From: Prochlorococcus sp. AG-402-L18 | GTDB taxonomy: Bacteria > Cyanobacteriota > Cyanobacteriia > PCC-6307 > Cyanobiaceae | NCBI GenBank assembly: GCA_003216725.1 | Contig: QCIL01000013.1 | Coordinates: 1-39,571 of the forward strand | Direction of reading: 5' to 3' | Length of the DNA stretch: 39,571 nucleotides | Part shown: in pieces, positions 30,200-39,571 of the stretch | How the letters are laid out: each line of letters begins with the position of its first letter | How positions within the stretch are numbered: the first letter of the stretch is position 1 | Made by a program: the position numbers and the translations under genes | The notes under the pieces: generated by a model | What the model saw: the letters and a program-made list of their open reading frames with translations, nothing else | Database searches by the model: none | What the model was told of the DNA's origin: nothing

Positions 30200-32782
30200 T
30201 TAATCAACAATTATCTCTCCATTAACCAGATAAATATTAATCTCGTCTTTATTAAGGTAATGATTATTCAATATATTGTTTGAAATTTTTGTTTCAATTT
30301 GTTTTTGAATAATTCTTTTTAAAGGCCTTGCACCATAGACATAATCGAAACTTTTTTCGACCAGTTCGTTAATTGCCTCATCCGTAATTTTGAATTTTAA
30401 GTTTTTTTTGTTAAGTCTTTTTTCTAAATTTTGAAGCTGGATTTTTGCAATTTCTTTTATGTCGTTTAATTCTAGATTATTAAAAATAACTATTTCATCA
30501 AGTCGATTTAAAAACTCAGGCTTGAAAAATTTTTTAAGTTCATAATCTACAACTTTTTTAATTTCACTTCTATCTTCTTTTCTAACTGATAAATCATTTA
30601 TTGATTGACTTCCTAAATTACTTGTTAGAACAATGATTGAATTTTTGAAATTTATTGTACGTCCTTGACCATCTGTAATGATTCCATCATCAAGAACCTG
30701 TAAGAGAATATCTAAGATATCTTTATGAGCTTTCTCTATTTCATCAAGAAGTATTAATGAATAAGGATTTTTGCGTACAGCTTCAGTTAGTTGACCGCCT
30801 GATTCAAAACCTAAATATCCAGGAGGTGCACCTATGATTTTGCTAACTGAATGTTTTTCCATATATTCAGACATGTCCAGTCTTGTAATTGAAGAATTTG
30901 AATCGAATATAATTTTTGCTGTCACTTTACTCAGCTCTGTTTTCCCAACACCAGTTGGACCTAAAAAGAGGAAACTGGCTAATGGTTTGTTTGGATCATT
31001 TAGACCAGTCCTTGATCTCTTAATGGAATCTGCAACAGCTCTAATTGCACTATCTTGACCAATGATCTTTTCTTTAAGGACTGACTCTAGACTTAAAAGC
31101 TTTTCTTTTTCTGATTGGTTTAAGTTTTGAACTGGAATTGAGGTCCACTTTGAGACAACTTCGGCAATATCATCAAAAGTCACCTCTTGCCTTAAAAGAC
31201 TTGCCGCTCCATTATTTTGAGAATTTACAAGGGAATCACTTTTTTCTTTTAATTTTTTTTGTAAAGAATTTAAAGTTCCAAATTCTAATTCTGCTGCTTT
31301 GTTGAGGTCAAAATTCCTTTTTGCTTGATCTATTTGAAATTGAACAGATTCAATTTCTTCTTTTATGGTGCTAATCTCATCAATTTCATCTTTTTCTTTT
31401 TTCCATTTCGCACCTAATTCTGCCTGTTTATCTTTAAGGGATATAAGTTCATCATTGATTTTTTTTAATCTTTCAACAGAAAAATCATCTATTTCTCTTT
31501 TTAAAGATAATTTTTCCATCTCAAACTGAAGAACTTTTCGATCAATTTCATCAATTTCTTCAGGTTTTGAAGTTATGACTATATTTAATCTTGATGCCGC
31601 TTCATCGATTAGATCTATTGCTTTGTCAGGAAGAAATCTATCGTTAATATATCTTTCGCTAAGGGTTGCAGCTGCAACTAAAGCATTATCAGAAATTCTC
31701 ACACTATGATGAACTTCGTATCTTTCTCTTAATCCTCTTAATATTGATACAGTATCATCTATTGAAGGAGCATCAATTTTGATTTTCTGAAATCTTCTTT
31801 CTAAAGCAGGATCTTTTTCTATATTTTGTTTATGTTCATTAATAGTTGTAGCACCAATACATCTAAGTTCACCTCTTGCAAGCATTGGTTTTAATATGTT
31901 GCTTGCATCTAAAGAACCTCCGCTAGCACCAGCTCCAACAACTGTATGAATTTCATCAATAAAAAGAATGATTTTACCGTCTGATTGCTTGACTTTCTTT
32001 AGAACATTTTTTATTCTTTCTTCAAATTCTCCACGATATTTTGCCCCAGCTATAAGTGAACCCATATCTAATGAAATTAGTTGCCTATCTTGAAGCGCAG
32101 AAGGTACATCGCCATTAATAATTCTTTGAGCCAACCCTTCAACAATGGCCGTTTTACCAACACCAGGTTCTCCTATAAGAACCGGATTATTTTTTGTCCT
32201 TCTACTCAATATTTGAATTGTTCTTCTAATTTCTTCATCCCTACCAATAACAGGATCTAAGATCCCATCCCTTGCTGATTGGGTTAGATCAATACCATAT
32301 TTATCTAATGACTCATTAGAAGAATCAAAGTTATTTTTTACTGCAGGATCTGACTTCATTTCCTTTAAAGTTTCAAGAAATTCTGGGATACTTTTCTGAT
32401 TTAAAATTTGAAATCCGTATTTATCATCATAAGTCAAACCGTAGATTAAGTGTTCTGTTGATATCACTACATCATCTAAAATGTTCTTGATATCATTCGC
32501 TTTCAAAAATATTTTGTAAAGAGTATCCCCAATATATAAATTGTCTTGTTTGGTTCTCATTTTCGCTTTTGAATTTAATGAAGACAATATTTCAATCTCT
32601 ATCTTTTTAATATTTACTTTATTTTTTTCTAAGATTTTTTTTGTAACTTTGTCTTTTTTAATAAGAGCTAATAATAAATTATCTGAGTCTACGTTTTGTT
32701 GGTGATTTTTGTAAGAAATTTCTTTGGCAAAAATAAAAGAGTCCCAAGCAGAATTAGAAAATTCGCTTGGAACTATTTTCAT
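30200..32782 (-). CDS. clpB: ClpB-type protein disaggregase
   Basis: ClpB is a hexameric AAA+ chaperone that pulls polypeptides out of aggregates with DnaK. The 860-residue protein has an N-domain (~1-145), AAA1 with Walker A GEPGVGKT (204-211) and the LFIDEIHTVVGAGASGG Walker B, and the coiled-coil middle domain (~410-525) that distinguishes ClpB from ClpA/ClpC. AAA2 has Walker A GPTGVGKT (608-615) and Walker B LILLDEIEKAH. No ClpP-docking loop is evident. The N-domain looks more divergent than usual, so this may be the second cyanobacterial paralogue (ClpB2) and not the heat-shock ClpB1. It lies downstream of petE by 66 nt and converges on the PTPS-like gene. Confidence 0.92.
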   Translation of the reverse strand: MKIVPSEFSNSAWDSFIFAKEISYKNHQQNVDSDNLLLALIKKDKVTKKILEKNKVNIKKIEIEILSSLNSKAKMRTKQDNLYIGDTLYKIFLKANDIKNILDDVVISTEHLIYGLTYDDKYGFQILNQKSIPEFLETLKEMKSDPAVKNNFDSSNESLDKYGIDLTQSARDGILDPVIGRDEEIRRTIQILSRRTKNNPVLIGEPGVGKTAIVEGLAQRIINGDVPSALQDRQLISLDMGSLIAGAKYRGEFEERIKNVLKKVKQSDGKIILFIDEIHTVVGAGASGGSLDASNILKPMLARGELRCIGATTINEHKQNIEKDPALERRFQKIKIDAPSIDDTVSILRGLRERYEVHHSVRISDNALVAAATLSERYINDRFLPDKAIDLIDEAASRLNIVITSKPEEIDEIDRKVLQFEMEKLSLKREIDDFSVERLKKINDELISLKDKQAELGAKWKKEKDEIDEISTIKEEIESVQFQIDQAKRNFDLNKAAELEFGTLNSLQKKLKEKSDSLVNSQNNGAASLLRQEVTFDDIAEVVSKWTSIPVQNLNQSEKEKLLSLESVLKEKIIGQDSAIRAVADSIKRSRTGLNDPNKPLASFLFLGPTGVGKTELSKVTAKIIFDSNSSITRLDMSEYMEKHSVSKIIGAPPGYLGFESGGQLTEAVRKNPYSLILLDEIEKAHKDILDILLQVLDDGIITDGQGRTINFKNSIIVLTSNLGSQSINDLSVRKEDRSEIKKVVDYELKKFFKPEFLNRLDEIVIFNNLELNDIKEIAKIQLQNLEKRLNKKNLKFKITDEAINELVEKSFDYVYGARPLKRIIQKQIETKISNNILNNHYLNKDEINIYLVNGEIIVD

Positions 32783-32848
32783 AAATCAAAAATTGATATT
32801 ACTTTAATAAGTATTAATTAAAAAAAGAGTATTCAACTATAGAGAGAT

Positions 32849-33199
32849 TTATTCAACAATAACTTTACCAACCATTCCAGCACCTCTGTGAGGCTCGCAA
32901 TAGTAATCATAAGTTCCAACAGTATCAAATGTTTCTTCCCAAGATTCCCCTGGAGCAAAAGCTAGGTCTGCATGACTTAATTCCTCATGGCCATCAAAAA
33001 CAGCATTGTGAGGGGCAAGTTTATTATTGACGAATTTAACTGTATCACCAGCACTAATGGTTACAGTACTTGGTTCAAACGCAAGCATTCCAGCATCAGT
33101 ACCAAGCTTTACTTCAACAGTCTTAGCTGAAACTGATGAAATACCTAGTCCAAGAGTTAAAACTATTGCAAATAACCCTGCAAAGATTGAACGTAACAT
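32849..33199 (-). CDS. petE: Plastocyanin
   Basis: Plastocyanin carries electrons in the thylakoid lumen from cytochrome b6f to photosystem I. The 116-residue precursor has a signal peptide ([20 protein letters not shown]...SVSA) with probable cleavage after Ala25, leaving a mature protein of ~91 residues. The type 1 copper ligands are His64 (LAPHNAVF), Cys101, His104 and Met109 in [11 protein letters not shown]. The ATG start is clear. The 59-nt space upstream, before the end of the epimerase gene, contains TATAAG-type AT-rich sequence that could serve as a promoter. Codon use is that of a highly expressed gene. Confidence 0.97.
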   Translation of the reverse strand: MLRSIFAGLFAIVLTLGLGISSVSAKTVEVKLGTDAGMLAFEPSTVTISAGDTVKFVNNKLAPHNAVFDGHEELSHADLAFAPGESWEETFDTVGTYDYYCEPHRGAGMVGKVIVE

Positions 33200-33258
33200 A
33201 ATTAAAATTTGCTTATTTACTTATATTACAAGGCTTTGGTAACCTAACTGCGAGAATT

Positions 33259-34242
33259 TTAATTGTTATTACAGCTTGGTAACTTAGATAACCTTAAAAT
33301 ATCATTAAGTGACTTGGCATAACTTTTTAGTTTGAAAGTCTCAGGATTAGTTATGGGGACATGATTAAAGTCATATTTTTTGATACTGTAGCTGTCCCAC
33401 GGAGTAGTTTGGATGGGGAGAATTCTTAATAATATTTTTAGAATTTTTTTTGTAAGGGGTATCGCAAAAAATCTCTTCATATTATTTCTTCTTAAAAGTG
33501 TAATTATGGCATCATCAATTGAAATGAATTTCTGACCTAGAACAAATTTTCTAAAGCCTCTGTATTTCTCATCTTTATAATTTAAAATTAGAAACCCGCA
33601 AATCTGGGCAATATCATTTGCGTGTATAAAGTGAAATTTAGAATCCAGTTTTAAAAATCTTGCTAACCAAAGCCATTTCCCAATTTCTTTCAATCCACTA
33701 GTTAAATAACTCACAGGATATTTACTTTTCTTGCCAAGATTTCCTCCGAAAACTAGGGTAGGGAAAATAGCGAACGTTTTTTCTGCAAATGAGCTTTCTT
33801 TAAGTCTCTGGAAACATTCATATTTTGTTTGTATGTACTCTGTTCCATAGATCAATGATTCCCTCATTAATTCTGTTTGATTGTCAAGAATGCTAGCTGT
33901 TGAAAAATAAATAATCTTTTCTAACTTTTTAATATTAAGCAATTCAAGTAATTCTTCAAAAGCTTTAATATTTACTTCGTAGGCTCTTCTTGGATCTCCC
34001 CAAGCTGTAGCAGTATGTATTAGGTAATTAATTTGACTAATTTCCTTTTTATACCTATACGATTTTCTGATATCACACACTATTAACTTGACTTTTTTAT
34101 TTGCTTGAATAGAAATTGGCAACTTACTTTTGTCTCTTACCATGAGATAAAGTCTGAAATTTGTGTTTTTTAAAAACCAATCAACTAAGTATTGACCAAC
34201 ACATCCATTCGCACCTGTTATTAGTAATTTTTTATATGCCAA
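33259..34242 (-). CDS. NAD(P)-dependent epimerase/dehydratase family protein
   Basis: This 327-residue extended short-chain dehydrogenase/reductase has the Rossmann motif ITGANGCVGQYLVDWF at its start. An acidic CDIRKSY is followed by YLIHTATAWGDPRRAYEVN and the catalytic-type YIQTKYE, the Y-x-x-x-K equivalent in YGTEYIQTKYE. Later parts (FHFIHANDIAQICGFL) are family-typical. The substrate is unknown: such proteins act on nucleotide sugars, isoprenoid or flavonoid-type ketones. The start is TTG at 34242. It lies 8 nt downstream of hemE on the same strand, suggesting co-transcription with haem synthesis, and upstream of petE. Confidence 0.87.
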   Translation of the reverse strand: MAYKKLLITGANGCVGQYLVDWFLKNTNFRLYLMVRDKSKLPISIQANKKVKLIVCDIRKSYRYKKEISQINYLIHTATAWGDPRRAYEVNIKAFEELLELLNIKKLEKIIYFSTASILDNQTELMRESLIYGTEYIQTKYECFQRLKESSFAEKTFAIFPTLVFGGNLGKKSKYPVSYLTSGLKEIGKWLWLARFLKLDSKFHFIHANDIAQICGFLILNYKDEKYRGFRKFVLGQKFISIDDAIITLLRRNNMKRFFAIPLTKKILKILLRILPIQTTPWDSYSIKKYDFNHVPITNPETFKLKSYAKSLNDILRLSKLPSCNNN

Positions 34243-34250
34243 GACTTTGA

Positions 34251-35291
34251 CTAGTAAGTGAGTTTTTTCCCATGTTCAAAAAATGTTTGAGCATTTTCTT
34301 CTGGAGTCCCAGGTAAAATCCCATGACCCAGATTAAGAATATATTTCCTGTTTTTAATTTTGTTGAAAGTATTATCTATTCTTTCTTTTATTGATTCTTT
34401 GTTCCCGAATAAAATGCCAGGATCAACATTACCTTGAATTCCTATCCCACTAGGGATCCTTTTACAAGCCTCTTCAATATCTACTGTCCAGTCTAATGAG
34501 ATTATATCTACTCCAGTTTTTGCCATTCTCTCTATAACGCCGGCACTTCCTGAAATATAAAGAATCACTGGTGTTTCAGGGTATTCCGCTTTTACAATGT
34601 CAACAACTATTTTTTGATACTGCCCAGCAAAGATATCGTAATCTTGTGGGCTTAGTTGGCCTGCCCATGAATCAAAAATTTGTACAACTTGCGCTCCAGA
34701 TTTTATTTGATATTTAAGATATTCACCAATAGATTTTGCAAAATGATCAAGAAGTTTATGAAGTAAATCTGGTTCATTAAAAGCCATAGATTTTATTAAA
34801 GAATAATTCTTACTGCTTTTACCTTCAACTACATATGCAGCAAGAGTCCAAGGTGCGCCAACAAAACCTAAAACTGTTGCCTCATTATTCACATCTTTTT
34901 TTAGTGAAGAAAGAACTTGCCCTACAAAACTTAAACTCTCACTTGGATTTAATTCTTTTAAATTTTCTATTTGGTTAAGAGTTCTTATTGGGTCCTCAAT
35001 TATTGGACCTTTACTTTCTATTATTTCAAAATTTATGCCCATCCCTGGAAGAGGTGTGAGAATATCTGAAAAAAGGATTACACCATCTGGTTTGAAAGCA
35101 TGAAAAGGCTGCATTGAAATCTCATATGATAGTTCTGGGTTTTCAGACCTCTCTCTAAAGCTTGGGTAACGCTCCCTTAAATCTCTGTAGATTTTCATAT
35201 ATCTTCCTGCTTGCCTCATCATCCATACTGGAGGCCTATTTACTTTTTTACCTAATGCGGCAGAAAGTAGTAGTGGTAAATCTTGACCCAT
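34251..35291 (-). CDS. hemE: Uroporphyrinogen decarboxylase
   Basis: HemE removes four carboxyl groups from uroporphyrinogen III to give coproporphyrinogen III, on the shared route to haem and chlorophyll. The 346-residue protein has the signature [17 protein letters not shown] near the N-terminus, an [10 protein letters not shown] strand with the catalytic Asp, [16 protein letters not shown], and the C-terminal [14 protein letters not shown]. No cofactor is used. The ATG start gives [16 protein letters not shown], the normal cyanobacterial opening. It follows glgB by 118 nt on the same strand and precedes the epimerase gene by 8 nt. Confidence 0.97.
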   Translation of the reverse strand: MGQDLPLLLSAALGKKVNRPPVWMMRQAGRYMKIYRDLRERYPSFRERSENPELSYEISMQPFHAFKPDGVILFSDILTPLPGMGINFEIIESKGPIIEDPIRTLNQIENLKELNPSESLSFVGQVLSSLKKDVNNEATVLGFVGAPWTLAAYVVEGKSSKNYSLIKSMAFNEPDLLHKLLDHFAKSIGEYLKYQIKSGAQVVQIFDSWAGQLSPQDYDIFAGQYQKIVVDIVKAEYPETPVILYISGSAGVIERMAKTGVDIISLDWTVDIEEACKRIPSGIGIQGNVDPGILFGNKESIKERIDNTFNKIKNRKYILNLGHGILPGTPEENAQTFFEHGKKLTY

Positions 35292-35409
35292 TTTTCAATT
35301 AGATATGTTTAAAAAAAATTAAAATTCCAACTTAAAAATCTTACAATGTAAAGCAGAGCAAAAGGGTTATATGAACATTTATATGAAGCACTAAATTAAA
35401 TGTGTCTCC

Positions 35410-37674
35410 TTATTTTTTTAATTTATGCTTGAAGATACTTACACTTAATGGAGGTAAAGCAAGTTCTAGAGCATTTTGATAATCATGAATATTGTAATTT
35501 ATAGTTTCTTTCCCGCCCATATTTCCTTTATTACTGCCTCCGTATCTAGAGCCATCTGAATTAAATATCTCTTTATAGAATCCTTCTAATGGAACACCTA
35601 CTTTGTATGAACCATGAGTATTAGGTGTAAAGTTAGCAATAACAACAAGCCACTCATTAGTCTCGTTTTCTCTTCTCATAAAACTTATGACTGAATTAGA
35701 TTTGTCATTACAATCAATCCATTGGAATCCATAAGGATCAAAGTCATTTTTCCATAATGCAGGTTCATTTTTATAAAGTGCATTTAGGTCATCAACCAAG
35801 TTTCTGATTCCTTTATGAGGTTCAAATTCTAGTAAATCCCATTGAAGATCATCCCAAACATTCCATTCTTGCCTTTGTCCAAATTCCATTCCCATAAAGA
35901 TTGTTTTTTTACCGGGATGGGTCCACATATAAGTTAGTAAAGCTCGTGTATTTGCATATTTCTTCCAGTCGTCACCCGGCATTTTATGTAAAAGATGACT
36001 TTTCCCATGGACAACCTCATCATGACTGAGAGCAAGCATAAAGTTCTCTGTATAGTTGTATGTTATTGAGAAAGTTACACTATTTTGATGGAATTGCCTG
36101 AACCATGGATCTATCTCAAAATAATCGAGCATATCGTGCATCCAACCCATATTCCATTTTAAATTAAACCCTAATCCTCCCATGTCCGTTGGTTTGGTGA
36201 CCATTGGCCAAGTTGTTGATTCTTCTGCGATAGAAAGTGCCCCTGGAAAATGTTGGAATAGTACATGATTAGCTTGTTGAAGAAATTTAACGGCTTCTAT
36301 ATTTTCATTCCCACCATTTTCATTAGGTATCCATTCTCCATCTGGGCGGAGATAGTCTCTGTATAGCATTGAAGCTACAGCATCTACTCTTATACCATCA
36401 ATGTGAAATTCTTCAAACCAATATACGAGATTGGCTACTAGGAAATTTCTTACTTCGTTTCTGCTGTAATTAAAGATTAAAGTCCCCCATTCTTTGTGTT
36501 CACCAATGCGTGAATCCCCATGTTCATAAAGATGACAACCATCAAAAAATGCTAGACCATGCTTGTCTTTTGGGAAGTGACCAGGTACCCAATCAAGAAT
36601 TACACCTATGCCTTCTTCATGACATTTATTTACAAACGCTCTAAATTCATTTGGAGTACCAAATCTACTGGTTGGTGCATACCAGCCTGTAACCTGATAT
36701 CCCCAAGAACCATCGAAAGGATGCTCAGATATTGGCATTAGTTCAATATGAGTGAATCCTCTTTCTTTTACATATGGGATGAGTTTTTCGGTTAATTCTG
36801 GATAAGTTAATAACCTCGTTCCAGGTTTTAAGTCTGCAGCTAGTACAGGGTCTCTAAGATTCCCATTGTCTTCAATATATTTATTATCTGTTGATTCATG
36901 GAGCCAGCTTCCTAAATGCATTTCATAAACTGAAATTGGCTTGTTAATTTGATTAGAAGAATCTCTCTTAGAGATCCAAGAACTATCATTCCAATTAAAG
37001 TTTTTCAATTTTGAAACTATTGAACCATTTTGAGGCCTGATTTCGTGAAGGAAACCATATGGATCAGCTTTTTCATAAATATGACCTTGTTGAGTTCTTA
37101 TTTCGTATTTATATGTATCCCCCTCTTTCATTATTGGCATGAATAGTTCCCATATTCCCCCTAATCTTTTTTGCATTGGATGATGTCTTCCATCCCAAGA
37201 ATTTATATCTCCAATTATCGATATTGATTTCGCATTTGGAGCCCAAATGCAAAACATGACACCTTTTTGATCAGTTTCCTCAATGAGATGCGCTCCCATT
37301 TTTTCCCAAATATGATGATGATTTCCTTCTGCAAAAAGATGTCTATCAATTTCTCCCATCCACTCTTTTCTATAAGACCAGGGGTCATGTTGTGTGTGAG
37401 TGATCCCCCCTCTTGAAATATTTATTTTATAATTAGAAAATGGATTTTCAGGTAAGATTGCTTCAAAAAGCCATTTATGGTTAATGCTTACTGCCTCATA
37501 GGACTTATTTTTAAAGTTTATTTTGACTTCATCTGCTTCAGGCATCCATACCCTTACTACCCATTGCTCTTCATAAAAATGAGGACCTAATATTTTTAAT
37601 GGATTATCATTGCAACAATTTTCTAGGTTGATAGCTTCTGATTTAATCCAGTCTTTTTGATTTGTCTCCATCAT
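35410..37674 (-). CDS. glgB: 1,4-alpha-glucan branching enzyme (GlgB)
   Basis: GlgB makes the alpha-1,6 branches of glycogen. The 754-residue GH13 protein begins with an N1 carbohydrate-binding domain (~20-110), then the CBM48 domain (~115-225, with [18 protein letters not shown]), the catalytic TIM barrel (~245-620) and a beta-sandwich C-domain. Active-site residues are the nucleophile Asp431 in IRVDAVASM, the acid/base Glu484 in AEESTTWP, and Asp552 in LSHDEVVHG. Two adjacent ATGs (37674 and 37671) both serve as possible starts. It follows the CocE-like gene by 59 nt. Its downstream 118-nt spacer to hemE shows no clear terminator. Confidence 0.97.
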   Translation of the reverse strand: MMETNQKDWIKSEAINLENCCNDNPLKILGPHFYEEQWVVRVWMPEADEVKINFKNKSYEAVSINHKWLFEAILPENPFSNYKINISRGGITHTQHDPWSYRKEWMGEIDRHLFAEGNHHHIWEKMGAHLIEETDQKGVMFCIWAPNAKSISIIGDINSWDGRHHPMQKRLGGIWELFMPIMKEGDTYKYEIRTQQGHIYEKADPYGFLHEIRPQNGSIVSKLKNFNWNDSSWISKRDSSNQINKPISVYEMHLGSWLHESTDNKYIEDNGNLRDPVLAADLKPGTRLLTYPELTEKLIPYVKERGFTHIELMPISEHPFDGSWGYQVTGWYAPTSRFGTPNEFRAFVNKCHEEGIGVILDWVPGHFPKDKHGLAFFDGCHLYEHGDSRIGEHKEWGTLIFNYSRNEVRNFLVANLVYWFEEFHIDGIRVDAVASMLYRDYLRPDGEWIPNENGGNENIEAVKFLQQANHVLFQHFPGALSIAEESTTWPMVTKPTDMGGLGFNLKWNMGWMHDMLDYFEIDPWFRQFHQNSVTFSITYNYTENFMLALSHDEVVHGKSHLLHKMPGDDWKKYANTRALLTYMWTHPGKKTIFMGMEFGQRQEWNVWDDLQWDLLEFEPHKGIRNLVDDLNALYKNEPALWKNDFDPYGFQWIDCNDKSNSVISFMRRENETNEWLVVIANFTPNTHGSYKVGVPLEGFYKEIFNSDGSRYGGSNKGNMGGKETINYNIHDYQNALELALPPLSVSIFKHKLKK

Positions 37675-37733
37675 GACTGGTACACGTTAAGGATTTATAT
37701 TATCAAATGATTAACCAAAAAAATAATTATTTA

Positions 37734-39308
37734 TTAAAAAAAAGGAGTCATTTTCATAAATGTTTTATTAAGGATAAAACTTAAAGTAATTATTCTATGG
37801 TTTGCTGAAGGAGCTCCAATATTTCCTTCTCCAAATCCAGGATTAACGCCAATAGCAGGGTAAGCTGCTGCTGATATAGATAATCTAAGCTTGCTACCTT
37901 TAATTAAACAAATATTTGTAGGCTGCATTGTGATTTGATAAATGCATTCTTCGTCTATTTTGGAATTTTTAACCCTTAAGAATCCAGTTGAAAATTGATT
38001 TACCTTCTCATCTTCTTCTTCAACTAGAGATAAAGCAAGGCAGATATCGAAATTGGGCTGATCACTTTTTACAGGAATTTCTAATGTGGGAACTCCTGTG
38101 AAATATTGATCTTCCTCAAAAGAATTGGTTTGAAAAACACCTACATCCAGACGTTTATCGATAATATTTCTATTAAACTTTCCTGGATTTGGACCTAAAT
38201 GACCACCGTCAGATGGAGTAGGTCTCCATGGGTCACTAACAATTGTGAACCACCCTGACCCCTTTGAATTTATGGTCAGACTTCCATCTTCAACATCTAT
38301 ATTTGCTGTACCATCGCTTTTAAGCCCAAAAATATTTTCAGTGTAAAATTTATCATCTAATTCTTCCCATTTATTTAATGAAATATTCCATATTTTCTTC
38401 TCAGCTTTAACGTCCTTAAAATTAAATTTTTCATCTGATTTTAAATGTTTATTGAAAAATTTTAATAAAGATTGTTGTGATCCCATCCACCAATTAAGGT
38501 GCGTTGCATTCCCAATAATTATCTCTGGACTCCCACCTGCTTCTTTGGATTTTTTATAAAGATCAAATGCACCTTTTAAATGCGGATCCCAAAGTCCTCC
38601 AATAATTAACATAGGTTGTTTAATCCATGTTGAAATTGGCTTAATTTCTTCAAAGGGGTAAGCATTATTTAAATTTTTAAGCCATTCCAAAACAAAGTTA
38701 TTAGGATCATATTTTTTTAAAATATCAAGCCCCTTCCTTAAGTAACTTTTATTTTCTAAGGCTAATCTTATTTCTGCCCACTCAAGTGAATTATTTTCTC
38801 TCTTCATTTTTAGTGCTGCAATTTGCAGACCCCAGGCAATATTGTTATGCCACCAATATGCTCCTCCATCTGAGCACCAATGATCTTTAATATTAATCCC
38901 TGTCATTGCAGGAGATAAACAATCAGGGGGCTTTGAATTTATTTCACCGGTTAGTTGAGTAAATCCTTGATATGAAAAGCCATATAAGCCAAGTTTCCCA
39001 TTACATTCTTTTAGAGATCTCACCCATTCGTGCGTTTCTGAAGTATCTCTAGCTTCTTGTATGAAACCATTAAAAACCCCTTCAGAAGAACCCATACCCC
39101 TAACATCTTGAATTATTACCATGTAACCTTTTGACGCCCACCAAGAGGGATGGGAATAGGTAACTGTGGAAGCAATTTCTCTTCCATATGGTTGCCTCAT
39201 CAATAATGCAGGCCATGGACCATCATTATTAGGCAACCATATTCTTGATATGAGCTTAACTCCATCTCTAAGCGTTAGAGACTTGTCATAACATTTTGAT
39301 TGATACAT
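37734..39308 (-). CDS. CocE/NonD-type alpha/beta hydrolase
   Basis: This 524-residue protein (from the ATG at 39308) is a serine hydrolase of the X-Pro dipeptidyl-peptidase S15/CocE class. The start SLTLRDGVKLISRIWLP is the CocE opening, and IIQDVRGMGSSEG is its typical oxyanion-region strand. The nucleophile is Ser112 in LYGFSYQGF (G-x-S-x-x-G). The Asp and His lie around GGLWDPH and NATHLNWW. A C-terminal jellyroll (~330-524) completes the family layout. Substrates may be esters, acylamides or peptides; the true one is unknown. Starting at the TTG at 39344 would add 12 residues and overlap the upstream gene by 29 nt, so I prefer ATG 39308. Confidence 0.9.
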   Translation of the reverse strand: MYQSKCYDKSLTLRDGVKLISRIWLPNNDGPWPALLMRQPYGREIASTVTYSHPSWWASKGYMVIIQDVRGMGSSEGVFNGFIQEARDTSETHEWVRSLKECNGKLGLYGFSYQGFTQLTGEINSKPPDCLSPAMTGINIKDHWCSDGGAYWWHNNIAWGLQIAALKMKRENNSLEWAEIRLALENKSYLRKGLDILKKYDPNNFVLEWLKNLNNAYPFEEIKPISTWIKQPMLIIGGLWDPHLKGAFDLYKKSKEAGGSPEIIIGNATHLNWWMGSQQSLLKFFNKHLKSDEKFNFKDVKAEKKIWNISLNKWEELDDKFYTENIFGLKSDGTANIDVEDGSLTINSKGSGWFTIVSDPWRPTPSDGGHLGPNPGKFNRNIIDKRLDVGVFQTNSFEEDQYFTGVPTLEIPVKSDQPNFDICLALSLVEEEDEKVNQFSTGFLRVKNSKIDEECIYQITMQPTNICLIKGSKLRLSISAAAYPAIGVNPGFGEGNIGAPSANHRIITLSFILNKTFMKMTPFF

Positions 39309-39315
39309 CCAAGTT

Positions 39316-39571
39316 TTAGATAATCTCAGGGCAGTGCAGCCCAATTACATAAATAGAAAATATCTCTGCATTAACTGGAGTTAATTTATTTTTTTTTGAA
39401 ACATATGCTATTGCATTGTCTGAACTAGCAGAAATGCCTTTTGAATTGAACTCTTTAAACTTATTACAAAGTTTTATAGCTTCACTTGGATTCTTTTTTA
39501 CACTTTCTAATAAGCTCGATTGACTTAAAACGGGATATAAAGGGGATAAAAATAAAAATAAAAAAAATAAA
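39316..39571 (-). CDS. Partial small secreted protein (C-terminal end)
   Basis: The reading frame enters from the right edge of the window and stops at TAA 39318-39316. The 84 visible residues start inside a hydrophobic run, LFFLFLFLSPLYPVLSQSS, that looks like a signal peptide ending after SPLYPVLS. The mature part is ESVKKNPSEAIKLCNKFKEF and ends YVIGLHCPEII. It has two cysteines, mostly helical and lysine-rich. The start codon lies outside the window. The stop is 8 nt before the preferred start of the CocE-like gene. I do not recognise the family. Confidence 0.75.
   Translation of the reverse strand, partial: LFFLFLFLSPLYPVLSQSSLLESVKKNPSEAIKLCNKFKEFNSKGISASSDNAIAYVSKKNKLTPVNAEIFSIYVIGLHCPEII

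Noticed and set aside
39309-39344. TTG start at 39344 for the CocE-like gene.
   Set aside because: It would overlap the end of the upstream small gene by 29 nt and add residues absent from the usual CocE opening; the ATG at 39308 is cleaner.

Overview
This AT-rich window (roughly 30% G+C by eye) looks like the chromosome of a high-light-adapted Prochlorococcus. The reasons are the form IA Rubisco inside an alpha-carboxysome (cso) operon, a light-independent protochlorophyllide reductase, plastocyanin, NdhL and cyAbrB, together with very tight packing and many TTG/GTG starts. The species call is an inference from gene content and order; no database comparison was possible. I saw no insertion sequence, prophage, CRISPR array or rRNA.

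Layout. 1-3364 (minus): chlB, chlN and a small unknown gene. 3462-12136: the carboxysome locus. csoS1D (plus) is separated from the main operon by rdgB on the opposite strand and a 327-base leader. The operon then runs csoS1-rbcL-rbcS-csoS2-csoSCA-csoS4A-csoS4B and on to the Rubisco assembly factor acRAF. 12143-13613 (minus): a small unknown protein, ridA, gloB. 13652-16630 (plus): hisG, an ABC exporter, a GNAT acetyltransferase. 16632-17956 (minus): two glycosyltransferases of the kind named for arsenosugar synthesis. 18131-19510: dnaA. 19511-22157: a divergent glutathione transferase/glutathione reductase pair. 22160-23239: a cation antiporter. 23355-26099: pyrC, tRNA-Leu(UAA), ndhL, a DUF3007 gene, trpA. 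26185-28797: cyAbrB, a YciI-like protein, an HTH/DUF1232 pair and a group 2 sigma factor. 28957-30150: hisIE and a QueD/PTPS-like gene. 30200-39571 (minus): clpB, petE, an NAD-dependent epimerase, hemE, glgB, a CocE-like hydrolase and the end of a small secreted protein.

How the genes work together. The core of the window builds and fills the carboxysome. CsoS1 and CsoS1D tile the shell facets, CsoS4A/B cap the vertices, CsoS2 links Rubisco to the shell, CsoSCA supplies CO2 and acRAF helps Rubisco assemble. Around it lie chlorophyll and haem synthesis (chlB, chlN, hemE), photosynthetic electron transport (petE, ndhL), glycogen (glgB), amino acid and nucleotide synthesis (hisG, hisIE, trpA, pyrC), and thiol and stress functions (gor, GST, gloB, clpB).

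The most interesting signals are in the carboxysome operon. csoS2 carries two in-frame A AAA AAA slippery heptamers, either of which would give a shortened CsoS2 after a -1 shift. It also has a 56-bp perfect internal repeat and one middle repeat that has lost its cysteine pair. A terminator-like hairpin lies between rbcS and csoS2. The csoS1 leader contains a 14-nt direct repeat, a GC-rich stem-loop and a LysR-type dyad. Elsewhere, a PTPS/QueD-like protein with an HGY in place of the HGH zinc motif, a glutathione reductase with an altered NADPH site, and two arsenosugar-type transferases without their usual radical-SAM partner deserve a second look.
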